NCBI GenBank assembly: GCA_001603765.1
Contig: LUZV01000064.1
Span: forward strand, 1 to 10,732
Direction of reading: 5' to 3'
DNA: 10,732 nt
Origin: Anaerolineales bacterium Chloro_02
Lineage (GTDB): Bacteria; Chloroflexota; Anaerolineae; Anaerolineales; Anaerolineaceae
Both the position numbers and the translations under genes were made by a program. A model generated the notes under the pieces. That model was not told the DNA's origin and did no database searches. It saw nothing but the letters and a program-made list of their open reading frames with translations. Shown here one piece after another: positions 1 through 7,159 of the stretch; position 1 is the stretch's first letter; each line of letters begins with the position of its first letter.

Positions 1-184
1 GATTACCTGGTCTCCCACGCTTCTTCGAGACCAGCCCTGCATCTCCTTCCCGTCGATAACGTTGCAGGATGCGTCTGAATTGCCGTTCTGTTACCTCAAG
101 CTTTTTAGCTGCTTCTCGTTGAGTAATCCGATGATCTAACACCCGTTCTATTTCTGTCTTTCGGGTCAATTCTTTATTGGTCAT
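1..184 (-). CDS. ISNCY-like transposase, N-terminal part (runs off left edge)
   Basis: Sixty-one codons read leftward from the ATG at 184 and continue past the window edge without a stop. The peptide starts MTNKELTRKTEIERVLDHRI, then TQREAAKKLEVTERQFRRIL, and ends in GLVSKKRGRPGN. This is a helix-turn-helix DNA-binding domain (about residues 18-45) followed by the basic G-L-V-S-K-K-R-G-R-P linker typical of ISNCY-type and related IS481/integrase-core transposases. The catalytic DDE domain would lie outside the window. An in-frame stop about ten codons upstream of the ATG supports this start, but no clear Shine-Dalgarno site is present. The start lies only 30 bases from the IS256-family element, so this element's own terminal repeat may be displaced or cut. 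The transposase assignment is fairly secure; the exact IS family is less so. Confidence 0.7.
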   Translation of the reverse strand, partial: MTNKELTRKTEIERVLDHRITQREAAKKLEVTERQFRRILQRYRREGDAGLVSKKRGRPGN

Positions 185-213
185 TTCGATAGTCCATGCA
201 TTTCTATTTGATT

Positions 214-236
214 ATGTGCCGGATTTTCTGTAAATT
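214..236 (+). repeat. IS256 terminal inverted repeat, left (transposase 3' side)
   Basis: The segment contains ATTTTCTGTAAATT preceded by GTGCCGG and lies 29 bases beyond the transposase stop codon. It pairs with 1513-1535 as an inverted repeat, 19 of 23 matching without gaps. The matched core is the inner 14 bases; the outermost nine bases match at five positions. Confidence 0.75.
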
Positions 237-265
237 AGTCACGGACCCTTTCCAACAATAATAGC

Positions 266-1450
266 CTAAGTGTTCTCCATATTCAAATAAACCTTTCCGT
301 ATTCCCAATCCTCACTGAACTCCATCAGAACAGCTGAGACAAGCCGCAGACAAGCGTCTTCATTCGGGAAGACCCGCACAACTCTGGTGCGCCGCTTGAT
401 CTCCTGAGAGAGCCGCTCAAGGACGTTGGATGTCCGCAATCTTTTCTGATGTGTGCGTGGGAAGGCAAACACGCTAAATCCTTCCGGAAGATTAACCTCC
501 ATCCAATCAGCCAACCTGGGTGCAATCTGAGCATATTTTTTGATTGTGTCTTTGAGCTGGTTCTCAGCGCCGTCCCTGTCTTGAACGTCAAAAATCCTGC
601 GAATGTCTTCAGCCACTTCTGCTCGCAGACCAACCTTAGGCACATAAGACTGGGCATTCTGCTGCAGGTGAAACTGGCATCTCTGCCATGGAACACCGCT
701 AAAGACAGCTTTGCGGGCGGCTTCCATGCCCGTATGATCGTCACTGATGATTAATTGAACATCCTCCAGTCCCCGTTTGACCAATCCTTCCAGAAATGAA
801 CGCCAGTGTGCTTCTGCCTCACTGAGAGACACTGAGATGCCCAAAACAGCTCTTTTGCCGTCCTTTTTCACGCCAATGGCCATCAAAATAGCCGCATCTC
901 TGACATTACCTGCTTGCCTCACTTTCTCATAGCGTGCGTCCAGGTACAAATAGACTATTTTTCCCAGGGGTCTGTTGCGCCAGGCTTCCAGTTCTTCATC
1001 CAGAGTTTGTGTGGCTCTGCTGACCTGACTGGCACTGACCTGGGTACCGCAAAGCTGTTCAGTGATGGCTGCGACTTTGCGCGTGGACACTCCCTGCACA
1101 TACATCTCTGCCAGTGTCATCAGCAAAGCGCGTTCACTGCGAATACCTTTCTCCAATGCGTTAGGGTAGAAACCGCCTTCTCGTACCTGAGGGATCTCAA
1201 AGGTCACTTCGCCCACTCTGGTCTTGACTGTCTTGGGCTTATAACCATTGGCGTGCCCCAGCCTGTACTCATTGCGCTCGTATGGCCTGGCTTGCAAATA
1301 GTTCTCTCGCTCGATGCGCATGGCTTCGTTCACCACTACTCTGATCAACTCAGGTAATCCTTCTAACCCTTGTTCTGTCAATCGTTCCAGATATTCACCT
1401 GGTATATGTAACTTGTCCTCAGTTGTTGTAAAATCAGTTGTGTAGATCAT
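266..1450 (-). CDS. IS256-family transposase
   Basis: This is a 394-residue DDE transposase of the Mutator/IS256 family, which cuts and joins the ends of its own element. The catalytic triad is visible as D171 (YLYLDARYE), D237 or D238 (LIISDDHTG) and E345 (SNVLERLSQEIKRRTRVV). The family's conserved C-x-x-H is at C258 and H261 (WQRCQFHL). The N-terminal part carries the usual GLPELIRVVVNEAMRIER and YKPKTVKTRVGEVTFEIPQVR blocks. Length is normal for the family. The ATG at 1450 is preceded by an AAAGGAA Shine-Dalgarno sequence at a suitable distance. No frameshift or missing key residue is seen, so the protein is probably functional. Confidence 0.95.
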   Translation of the reverse strand: MIYTTDFTTTEDKLHIPGEYLERLTEQGLEGLPELIRVVVNEAMRIERENYLQARPYERNEYRLGHANGYKPKTVKTRVGEVTFEIPQVREGGFYPNALEKGIRSERALLMTLAEMYVQGVSTRKVAAITEQLCGTQVSASQVSRATQTLDEELEAWRNRPLGKIVYLYLDARYEKVRQAGNVRDAAILMAIGVKKDGKRAVLGISVSLSEAEAHWRSFLEGLVKRGLEDVQLIISDDHTGMEAARKAVFSGVPWQRCQFHLQQNAQSYVPKVGLRAEVAEDIRRIFDVQDRDGAENQLKDTIKKYAQIAPRLADWMEVNLPEGFSVFAFPRTHQKRLRTSNVLERLSQEIKRRTRVVRVFPNEDACLRLVSAVLMEFSEDWEYGKVYLNMENT

Positions 1451-1512
1451 GGTCTTTTTCCTTTCTTGGTTTGCAGACTGTAGAAAGGATACCGTGATCT
1501 ACTCTTTTTGTG

Positions 1513-1535
1513 AATTTACAGAAAATTCGTTACAC
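1513..1535 (-). repeat. IS256 terminal inverted repeat, right (transposase 5' side)
   Basis: This is the partner of 214-236. Read inward it begins GTGTAACGA and continues into the shared core ATTTTCTGTAAATT. It lies about 63 bases upstream of the transposase start, the usual position for the promoter-proximal end of an IS256-family element. Confidence 0.75.
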
Positions 1536-1620
1536 TGACATCTGTATAGGGAAAAATCTTCAATTACCCCGAATCCAACTATCATATTGAAACTTGATAT
1601 TTTCGCCTCTCGCATGATTA

Positions 1621-1637
1621 TTGTGCGAAAAGCACAA
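1621..1637 (-). terminator. Weak hairpin downstream of the envelope operon
   Basis: TTGTGC and GCACAA form a 6-base-pair stem with a 5-base loop, about 40 bases past the CapA-like stop codon. A competing 7-base inverted pair, TTTTCGC (1600-1606) and GCGAAAA (1625-1631), overlaps it. There is no T-run after the stem on the minus strand, so it is at best a poor intrinsic terminator. The rest of 1536-1675 shows nothing I can assign. Confidence 0.25.
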
Positions 1638-1675
1638 GTAAGACTCAGATATCAAAAATTCTAAATATCCGTAGC

Positions 1676-2674
1676 CTAGTTTCCTATCTCCCTTGCATGG
1701 TTATTGGAAAAACTTTCCATTATTTCTGCCCAGCCAAGCCGATCAGCAATACAGACCGCTTCTGCATCAGTCGGACTATCGAGTGCCAGTATCCCATTCC
1801 TTCGGGACAGAACCAATGGCTGAAAGCTCAGCTGGTTGATTTCCCCTCCAATAAATTGCAGTTGAACCAGCGCGGAGTGGCGTGTCTCGTAAGTCATGGT
1901 TTGATCTGTGAGTAAATTACCCAGGCTGTAGAGAGCCAGCATGCGGTGGCTGCCATTCTCCGCTTCAACCCATTCTGCCGGCTGTAAAACGTGTGGATGA
2001 TGCCCCCAGAGTACGTCCACCTTGGCGTTTGCAAGTTGCTTTGCCTGCTGCCGCTGTAAGGGCGTTGGTTCGCCGGCATATTCCATCCCCCAATGCAGCG
2101 ACACAATCACCACATCGGATTTTGCTTTTAGTTCAGCCACGCTCGCCAGGAGAGAGTCCATGTCCAGCGGTTTCAAGATTGCGTCCACAGCCACTATAGC
2201 AACAGTACCAGCAGGGCTTTCAAGTATCACGGGCTGCTCTTCAGAGACCACGCGCAGTCCGTCTATTGCCTGGGAAAGATCGACAGACTCTTTACAATCT
2301 CCCTGATGATTGTTAGCCACAGAGACTATGTCCACGCCGCCGATCTTCAATATTTCGGCTTCGTCGGATGGCGAGCAAAGATTGTACCCTTCTCCATTGG
2401 CATTCGTATCAGATGTCGTGCTGCCAAGCGGTGATTCAAGGTTGACCAGAAACCAATTCTGATCGCCACCTGTCAATGATCCATCAGGAGTCATAGCCCC
2501 CCATGGATCCTCCGAGAATATCGTCTGCCCATCACGCCCCAAAATGACATCTCCGCCAAAGGTAATCGTCAGGGTTGGTTCCGGTTGAAACCCCACCTGG
2601 AGGAGTGTGAGTAATATCACTCCTCCAAGGAGAAACAACCTCAGCCTTACTGCGAAATGAACGCCTGTGTCCAT
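1676..2674 (-). CDS. CapA-like (PGA_cap family) exported protein
   Basis: A 332-residue protein of the CapA / bacterial capsule synthesis (PGA_cap) family, which has a calcineurin-like metallophosphatase fold. A hydrophobic segment at about residues 11-29 looks like a signal peptide or N-terminal anchor. Family motifs appear in order: GGDVILGR (40-47), NLESPLG (78-84), SVANNHQGD (118-126), VSLHWGMEY (191-199), GHHPHVLQ (224-231) and YSLGNLL (249-255). In Bacillus, CapA works with CapB and CapC in poly-gamma-glutamate capsule export; neither partner is seen here, and many stand-alone CapA-like proteins have no known role. The gene overlaps the end of the upstream DUF3160 gene by 28 bases and its ATG has no clear Shine-Dalgarno site, so translation is probably coupled. 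A TTG a few codons inside, preceded by AAGG, is an alternative start. Confidence 0.88.
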   Translation of the reverse strand: MDTGVHFAVRLRLFLLGGVILLTLLQVGFQPEPTLTITFGGDVILGRDGQTIFSEDPWGAMTPDGSLTGGDQNWFLVNLESPLGSTTSDTNANGEGYNLCSPSDEAEILKIGGVDIVSVANNHQGDCKESVDLSQAIDGLRVVSEEQPVILESPAGTVAIVAVDAILKPLDMDSLLASVAELKAKSDVVIVSLHWGMEYAGEPTPLQRQQAKQLANAKVDVLWGHHPHVLQPAEWVEAENGSHRMLALYSLGNLLTDQTMTYETRHSALVQLQFIGGEINQLSFQPLVLSRRNGILALDSPTDAEAVCIADRLGWAEIMESFSNNHAREIGN

Positions 2675-4863
2675 CCAGGTTGCGCGGGAGCCTGCCCGGT
2701 TTCGAGCTTCGTTCGCCAGGTTTCATCCGTCATGCGGTCAGCCGGAGAAACAACAAACTCGTAGTAGGTATACACCACACCAACACCTATTCGGTATGGC
2801 GCGTCCGGTAAAACCACATAAATATAAGCCGGATAGCCAACACCTTCCACCAACACCCGATCAATTCCGGTCGCCACATCCGCCACCACCGGGGATTTCT
2901 GATCCTCCAAGCGTGCGGAGTAGCCCTCACCCTCAGGATCAGCCGAGGCTATTGTCATCGCCTCAAGCCAGCCGCCATAATATTTGATCTGCCAGTACTC
3001 ATCCTCAGTGATTGCCTCTCCTGCCAACTCCTTTTGAGAGATGTCCAATAAAAATTTCAGCTGATCAATGAGGTTGTTCAGGTTGGCAAGCGTATTCTGC
3101 CCTAATAACTCTCTTGCTTGTAAGCCCTGATACGTCATCTGCGCCAAAGCCAGCAGTCGGGCGTAAGCCTCCGGGTTTGGCTCCACATAGCCGTGTGGCG
3201 GTGGGTCGCCGGGACCGCCGCCCATTTCTGCCATAACCTGCTTGGAATAAAGAATGGTGTCGTGTTTTAGTTCCGTCCAGGAACTCAACGCCGTCTGCAA
3301 GTCTTTGCGGGCCCAGGCGTCTGTCCGCATAAACTCTGGATAAGCTTCGCCCTTCGGCTCAAAAATGGGTTTCAGAGCATACAGCCAGGACCAATAAAGA
3401 TTTTGCGTCCACGAATCCAGTTCGAGCTTTGCCACCTCCTGGGTAACCTTCTGCATTTTTGTGTCATAATTTTCATAATTATTTTCACCCATTTCGTGCA
3501 GAAGCCCCAACGCCAGCTCTGAACCCTGCGCGGCAAAGAAATCCAGCGCTTTAGGCAGATCGCGCGGCTGCGCCAGCGTGCCCACCTCGCGCCACATCAC
3601 TTGCCCAAACACATATTGATCGAGGGTGAAGCGCTGCCCCATAAACCGGAAACCCTGTGTGACTTCATCCTGGTCTTGCCAAATCCAAACCCACATCGAG
3701 TTAACTTGCGGCGGCGGGAGCTTCCTGGCAGTATCAATGAAAGTTGTGAGCAGAGCCTCATCAGCAAACAGGGCAACATCTGGGTTTTTGCCATAAACCG
3801 CGTCTGAGATAACCCCATATTCATGCACGCCCAGATCGTCCGCCTTGCCCACGATGAAAACGGTCGGGTCATAAATATCCTGCCAGAGCGTCAGGGCCGA
3901 CTTGCCGGAAGAAGCGACTGCCTCGCGCATTGCCTTTGTGATCATGAGCGATCGCTGCACCTCCGCGCGGTCCTTCAGGCGGAAATTCATGCGCCCATAC
4001 CACATCATCGCGCGGAAATAGCTCTCCAGCTCCGGGCTGAGGGTGTAATGTCCGCGCGGGATGTATTGGGTGTAATCTTCAATATACCGCATGTCCGCCG
4101 GCTGACCTTCCATGAGCCAAATCGGTGAAAAGGTGGATGATGATGCGGACATGATTAAGCCCAATTCAGCTTCCACCAATCCCCGCGCTTCTTCAGGGAT
4201 CGGATCGCCAGTTTGCAGCAGAGAGCCAGCCACGCTGAAATAGGCAAGGTTGCGCAAGGCGGCTGCTTCCAGCGAAGTGCCCACCACTTGGTCATACTGC
4301 GCCTTGCTGGCGCTGATCATCGCTGAAGTCAGCTCCTTAAGCATGGGGATAAACATCTCCCTTTCCAGATCCCGCAGCATTTTGTCAAACACCAGGTGGT
4401 AGATATGAAAAACAGAATCTGTCGTAATAAACGCCGGAACAAGCCCATAACGCGCGCTCTCATAGCCCTGATAAAATTCAGTCATGATGCTGCTGGGCGA
4501 GTTATCCGGCGCGGCGACCACGAAGCCGTTCTGTGAAAGCAGCGCCAGTTGGCTTTGCGTCAGTTGGACAGCGACCAAATTTTCAACCTGCTTGAGCGCG
4601 ACAGGCAGGCTGTAACCTCCCTGAAAGCTCTGGGGTAGGGAAACCTGGTCTTGCTGGTAGCTGGCGAACTTCGCGCTATAGACCTGCCCGGCTGGCAAGG
4701 GAATTCCGCTGCCCTGCGTCTCAGTCGGCTGCGCAGCTGTCGGCGGCACATTCGTTGGCTTATTGGTATCGGTGGACGTTGGGTTAAACGAAATCGTACA
4801 AGAAAACAACAAAATGGCTACCCAGCTGAGGATCAGCATCTTTTTAAGTCCATTTCTATCCAT
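2647..4863 (-). CDS. DUF3160-domain lipoprotein
   Basis: A 738-residue protein recognised as DUF3160, a family of large secreted proteins of unknown function. The N-terminus is a lipoprotein signal: basic MDRNGLKK, a hydrophobic run, then L-F-S-C with the candidate lipidated cysteine at C22. A threonine/proline-rich linker follows (about 25-55), then the domain, with its hallmark FITTDSVFHIYHLVFDKMLRDLE at about 145-167. The C-terminus (YTYYEFV, then DETWRTKL) is also characteristic. The protein probably sits on the outer face of the membrane. I chose the ATG at 4863 because AAGGAG lies exactly 8 bases upstream; the GTG at 4872 is only one base from that site. The Shine-Dalgarno sequence overlaps the stop codon of the upstream FG-GAP gene (TAAGGAG), and the end overlaps the CapA-like gene, so the three genes form one unit. 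No catalytic motif is evident and its activity is unknown. Confidence 0.9.
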   Translation of the reverse strand: MDRNGLKKMLILSWVAILLFSCTISFNPTSTDTNKPTNVPPTAAQPTETQGSGIPLPAGQVYSAKFASYQQDQVSLPQSFQGGYSLPVALKQVENLVAVQLTQSQLALLSQNGFVVAAPDNSPSSIMTEFYQGYESARYGLVPAFITTDSVFHIYHLVFDKMLRDLEREMFIPMLKELTSAMISASKAQYDQVVGTSLEAAALRNLAYFSVAGSLLQTGDPIPEEARGLVEAELGLIMSASSSTFSPIWLMEGQPADMRYIEDYTQYIPRGHYTLSPELESYFRAMMWYGRMNFRLKDRAEVQRSLMITKAMREAVASSGKSALTLWQDIYDPTVFIVGKADDLGVHEYGVISDAVYGKNPDVALFADEALLTTFIDTARKLPPPQVNSMWVWIWQDQDEVTQGFRFMGQRFTLDQYVFGQVMWREVGTLAQPRDLPKALDFFAAQGSELALGLLHEMGENNYENYDTKMQKVTQEVAKLELDSWTQNLYWSWLYALKPIFEPKGEAYPEFMRTDAWARKDLQTALSSWTELKHDTILYSKQVMAEMGGGPGDPPPHGYVEPNPEAYARLLALAQMTYQGLQARELLGQNTLANLNNLIDQLKFLLDISQKELAGEAITEDEYWQIKYYGGWLEAMTIASADPEGEGYSARLEDQKSPVVADVATGIDRVLVEGVGYPAYIYVVLPDAPYRIGVGVVYTYYEFVVSPADRMTDETWRTKLETGQAPAQPGWTQAFISQ

Positions 4864-4875
4864 GTTACACACTCC

Positions 4876-5601
4876 TTATCTGCTAAACAACCAATATTTT
4901 TGACCATCCCGCACAATAGAAAATTGCTGAGAGCTGCTCTCAGCGCGGTCCAATAATGAAAAGCCAAAACCAACCCAACGCCAAACTGTAATTCTTCCGC
5001 CAGGAACTTTTGAATCATAGTCCGCCTCGAGCACGGCAATTTCAATCAGACCGTCGTTGTTCAGATCTGCCGCCCGGAGGTTCGAGATCGGATTAGCCAG
5101 GGCAGAGCCAGCCCATATCTCCCGGAGGCGTCCGTCTTTCCATCCAATCAGGATCACCTGACAGCTTTGCCCCTCCTGATTCTGATGGCTTAATATTCGC
5201 CCGCCAAACGGCATGAAGCGGTCAACAGGCCAAGGTTGAAAAACCCGCCAAACCACCAAAACAGCCTCCTCCAACCCATCATGATTCACATCCGCTGCCA
5301 ACGCTTCACTCACGCGCCACTCTTGCGGACTGCTCCAATAATTTTCTGAGGCGCAGTTTGTAATCCGCAACGAACCAGATTCCAATTCAAGGCATTCAGG
5401 CTGACCGTCGCCATCCAGATCGCCGGATGTTGACGGTAAAACAAACTCGGAATGCGCCGGCTTCTGTGCCGCGTTCAAAAGCGTCAACCGATCAGCTTCA
5501 AACTGCCAGTACTGACCAGTAGGAATGGGGGTCAGGATAGGTAATGCCGCCGCGAGAAGCATAAACAGCCAGCGAAATTTTGCCCAAAAATCAGAGAACA
5601 C
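4876..5601 (-). CDS. Secreted FG-GAP/VCBS repeat-like protein
   Basis: A 241-residue protein that I can assign only by motif. An N-terminal hydrophobic stretch (about residues 11-27) should direct export. Three calcium-loop motifs of the D-x-[DN]-x-D-G type, as in FG-GAP/VCBS (integrin-like beta-propeller) repeats, occur at 61-66 (DLDGDG), 104-109 (DVNHDG) and 179-184 (DLNNDG). The last two are followed by hydrophobic strands (EEAVLVV, IEIAVLEA). Three repeats are too few for a closed seven-bladed propeller, so it may be a partial propeller or may need a partner. The start is GTG at 5601 with a strong GGAGG upstream. It is the first gene after the promoter at 5712-5740 and lies 12 bases from the DUF3160 gene. 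Its role is unknown; a surface partner of the DUF3160 protein is a guess from position. Confidence 0.75.
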   Translation of the reverse strand: MFSDFWAKFRWLFMLLAAALPILTPIPTGQYWQFEADRLTLLNAAQKPAHSEFVLPSTSGDLDGDGQPECLELESGSLRITNCASENYWSSPQEWRVSEALAADVNHDGLEEAVLVVWRVFQPWPVDRFMPFGGRILSHQNQEGQSCQVILIGWKDGRLREIWAGSALANPISNLRAADLNNDGLIEIAVLEADYDSKVPGGRITVWRWVGFGFSLLDRAESSSQQFSIVRDGQKYWLFSR

Positions 5602-5711
5602 GCCGCGCCTCCCTCCGGAAGAGACGATGATGCCTCTTTTCCATCAGCCAGGTGAGCTAATTACCTGTGCTGAGGATAAACAGAAACAAATAAAACAAGG
5701 ATTACAAGTTA

Positions 5712-5740
5712 ATTGTACGGTTTTTTAAGACCATTATCAA
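5712..5740 (-). promoter_or_regulatory. Sigma-70-type promoter of the envelope operon
   Basis: On the minus strand, TTGATA (5740-5735) and TACAAT (5717-5712) are separated by exactly 17 bases. Both boxes are close to the housekeeping consensus (TTGACA, TATAAT). Transcription would start near 5705, giving a leader of about 100 bases before the GTG at 5601. It sits just beyond the rarA stop codon (5763), which makes the downstream three genes independent of rarA. Confidence 0.7.
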
Positions 5741-5762
5741 GTTCAAAGCCGAAAATTTGAGC

Positions 5763-7121
5763 TTACTCTCCCTGTTTGGGTTGGTTTTCCTCGCCTGCAT
5801 TCCCGTTTTGCTTCTCACGCCGCCGTTTTAACCTTTCCTCCACCTGAGCTTCATACCCCTGTTGTGATGGGTGGTAAAACTGCCTGCCCACCAAGGCATC
5901 AGGCAAGTATTGCTGGCTGACCCAATGCTCATCAAACGAGTGGGGATAAAGATAACCCTTCCCATGCCCAAAGCCCTTGGCGTCGCGCGATGGGTCCATG
6001 AGGTGCGCCGGCACCGCGCCCGCGCCGTTTTGGTTAATCTCTTCCTGAACATCCCAAAACGCCCCAACCGAGTTAGATTTGGGCGCGGTTGCCAGATAGA
6101 TCACCGCCTGCGCGATCGGATACCAGCCTTCGGGCATTCCAACGTATTCAAAACTTTGTGCCGCGGCATTAGCCACCAGAATCGCGTTGGGGTCTGCCAT
6201 GCCAATATCCTCACTCGCGAGAATTATCAGCCGCCTGAGCACAAAGCGCGGATCTTCCCCAGCCAGGAGCATCTTGGTCATCCAATAGAGCGCCGCGTCC
6301 GGGTCGGAACCGCGCACAGATTTGATGAATGCTGAAATTGTATCGTAGTGCTGGTCGTCAGTTTTATCATAGAGGATCGCGCGCCGTTGGATCGACTCCT
6401 GTGCCACTTCCAAAGTAATGCGGACCACACCTTCCACTTCTGGCGTGGTTTCGACTGCCAGCTCAAGCGCGTTCAGCGCGCTGCGGGCATCCCCGCCAGC
6501 CATTTCCGCCAAGTGCCGCAGCGCCGCTTCGTCCACAACCACCGCGCGTTTGCCATACCCAGCCAATGGGTCTGCTAAGGCGCGCCTGAGGAGCGTCAGG
6601 ATATCTTCCTGCGACAGAGGCTTGAGCTCGAACACGCGCGAGCGGCTGACAAGCGCTTTGATTACGTCGAAATAGGGGTTTTGAGTGGTCGCGCCGATAA
6701 GCGTGATCAGCCCGTTTTCCACATGCGGCAGCAGCGCGTCCTGTTGGGCTTTGTTCCATCGGTGGACTTCATCGATAAACAGGATGGTGCGCGTGCGGTA
6801 AAGGCGGCGCCTTTCATTAGCTTCTTCAATCGCCTTACGCAAGTCTGCCACGCCAGCCAAAACCGCGCTCAGGTTCTCAAAATGAGCCTGGGTAGTGTTG
6901 GCGATGACACGCGCGACGGTTGTTTTGCCCGTCCCGGGCGGGCCATAGAGGATAATTGAGCTGAAGAGCCTGTCTGCCTGGATCGCCCGCCGCAGCAAGC
7001 TGCCTTCCCCCAGGATGTGCTGCTGCCCAACGACCTCATCCAGTAAGCGCGGGCGCATGCGCGCCGCCAGCGGCGCTTGCTGCTTCAATTGTTCTTCGAG
7101 CGAGTGATCGAACAAGTCCAT
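5763..7121 (-). CDS. rarA: Replication-associated recombination protein RarA (MgsA/WRNIP1 family AAA+ ATPase)
   Basis: A 452-residue clamp-loader-like AAA+ ATPase. Relatives (E. coli RarA, yeast Mgs1, human WRNIP1) act on stalled replication forks and gaps. Visible motifs: PLAARMRPRLLDEVVGQQHIL (17-37), Walker A GPPGTGKT (60-67), Walker B ILFIDEVH (113-120), sensor 1 IGATTQNP (142-149), arginine-finger region SRSRVFEL (159-166) and sensor 2 GGDARSALNALE (209-220). The C-terminal tetramerisation region typical of RarA starts around DDQHYDTISAFIKSVRGSDP (255-274) and includes ASEDIGMADPNA. Residues after about 430 are a charged, probably disordered tail. Length is normal. The ATG at 7121 has no Shine-Dalgarno site. 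A TGGTAAAAT element lies so close that the mRNA probably starts at the ATG. No partner gene is adjacent. Confidence 0.96.
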   Translation of the reverse strand: MDLFDHSLEEQLKQQAPLAARMRPRLLDEVVGQQHILGEGSLLRRAIQADRLFSSIILYGPPGTGKTTVARVIANTTQAHFENLSAVLAGVADLRKAIEEANERRRLYRTRTILFIDEVHRWNKAQQDALLPHVENGLITLIGATTQNPYFDVIKALVSRSRVFELKPLSQEDILTLLRRALADPLAGYGKRAVVVDEAALRHLAEMAGGDARSALNALELAVETTPEVEGVVRITLEVAQESIQRRAILYDKTDDQHYDTISAFIKSVRGSDPDAALYWMTKMLLAGEDPRFVLRRLIILASEDIGMADPNAILVANAAAQSFEYVGMPEGWYPIAQAVIYLATAPKSNSVGAFWDVQEEINQNGAGAVPAHLMDPSRDAKGFGHGKGYLYPHSFDEHWVSQQYLPDALVGRQFYHPSQQGYEAQVEERLKRRREKQNGNAGEENQPKQGE

Positions 7122-7127
7122 GCATGT

Positions 7128-7136
7128 ATTTTACCA
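7128..7136 (-). promoter_or_regulatory. Extended -10 element of rarA (leaderless start)
   Basis: On the minus strand the segment reads TGGTAAAAT, an extended -10 of the TG-n-TAnnnT type. Its 3' end is 6 bases from the rarA ATG, so transcription starting about 7 bases downstream would begin at the start codon itself. No good -35 is seen at the right distance, which extended -10 promoters can tolerate. The prediction fits the absence of any Shine-Dalgarno sequence before this ATG. Confidence 0.5.
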
Positions 7137-7159
7137 CATTGGTTAGCACTTTTGTTCTA

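Larger units (their letters stand above)
214..1535 (-). mobile_element. IS256-family insertion sequence
   Basis: A complete element of about 1.32 kb with one transposase gene between imperfect terminal inverted repeats. Read from outside inward, the left end (214-236) and the right end (1535-1513) match at 19 of 23 positions and share the core ATTTTCTGTAAATT exactly. Length and single-gene layout fit the IS256 family. I found no 8-9 base direct repeat of target DNA immediately outside either end. That could mean an old insertion, a rearrangement after insertion, or ends that I have placed a few bases off. The transposase reading frame is open and has its catalytic residues, so the element could still be active. 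Confidence 0.85.

Noticed and set aside
200..213. Target-site duplication flanking the IS256 element
   Set aside because: Comparing the bases just outside both ends (about 203-213 and 1536-1546) gave no matching 8-9 base word.
914..1357. 147-codon open frame antisense to the IS256 transposase
   Set aside because: It mirrors the coding strand of a clearly recognised transposase, and its peptide has no recognisable domain.
4864..4872. GTG start at 4872 for the DUF3160 gene
   Set aside because: The GTG lies one base from the AAGGAG site, too close for initiation. The ATG at 4863 has the ideal 8-base spacing.
5871..6335. 154-codon plus-strand open frame within rarA
   Set aside because: It is a shadow of the strongly supported rarA frame, with no domain and no ribosome-binding site.
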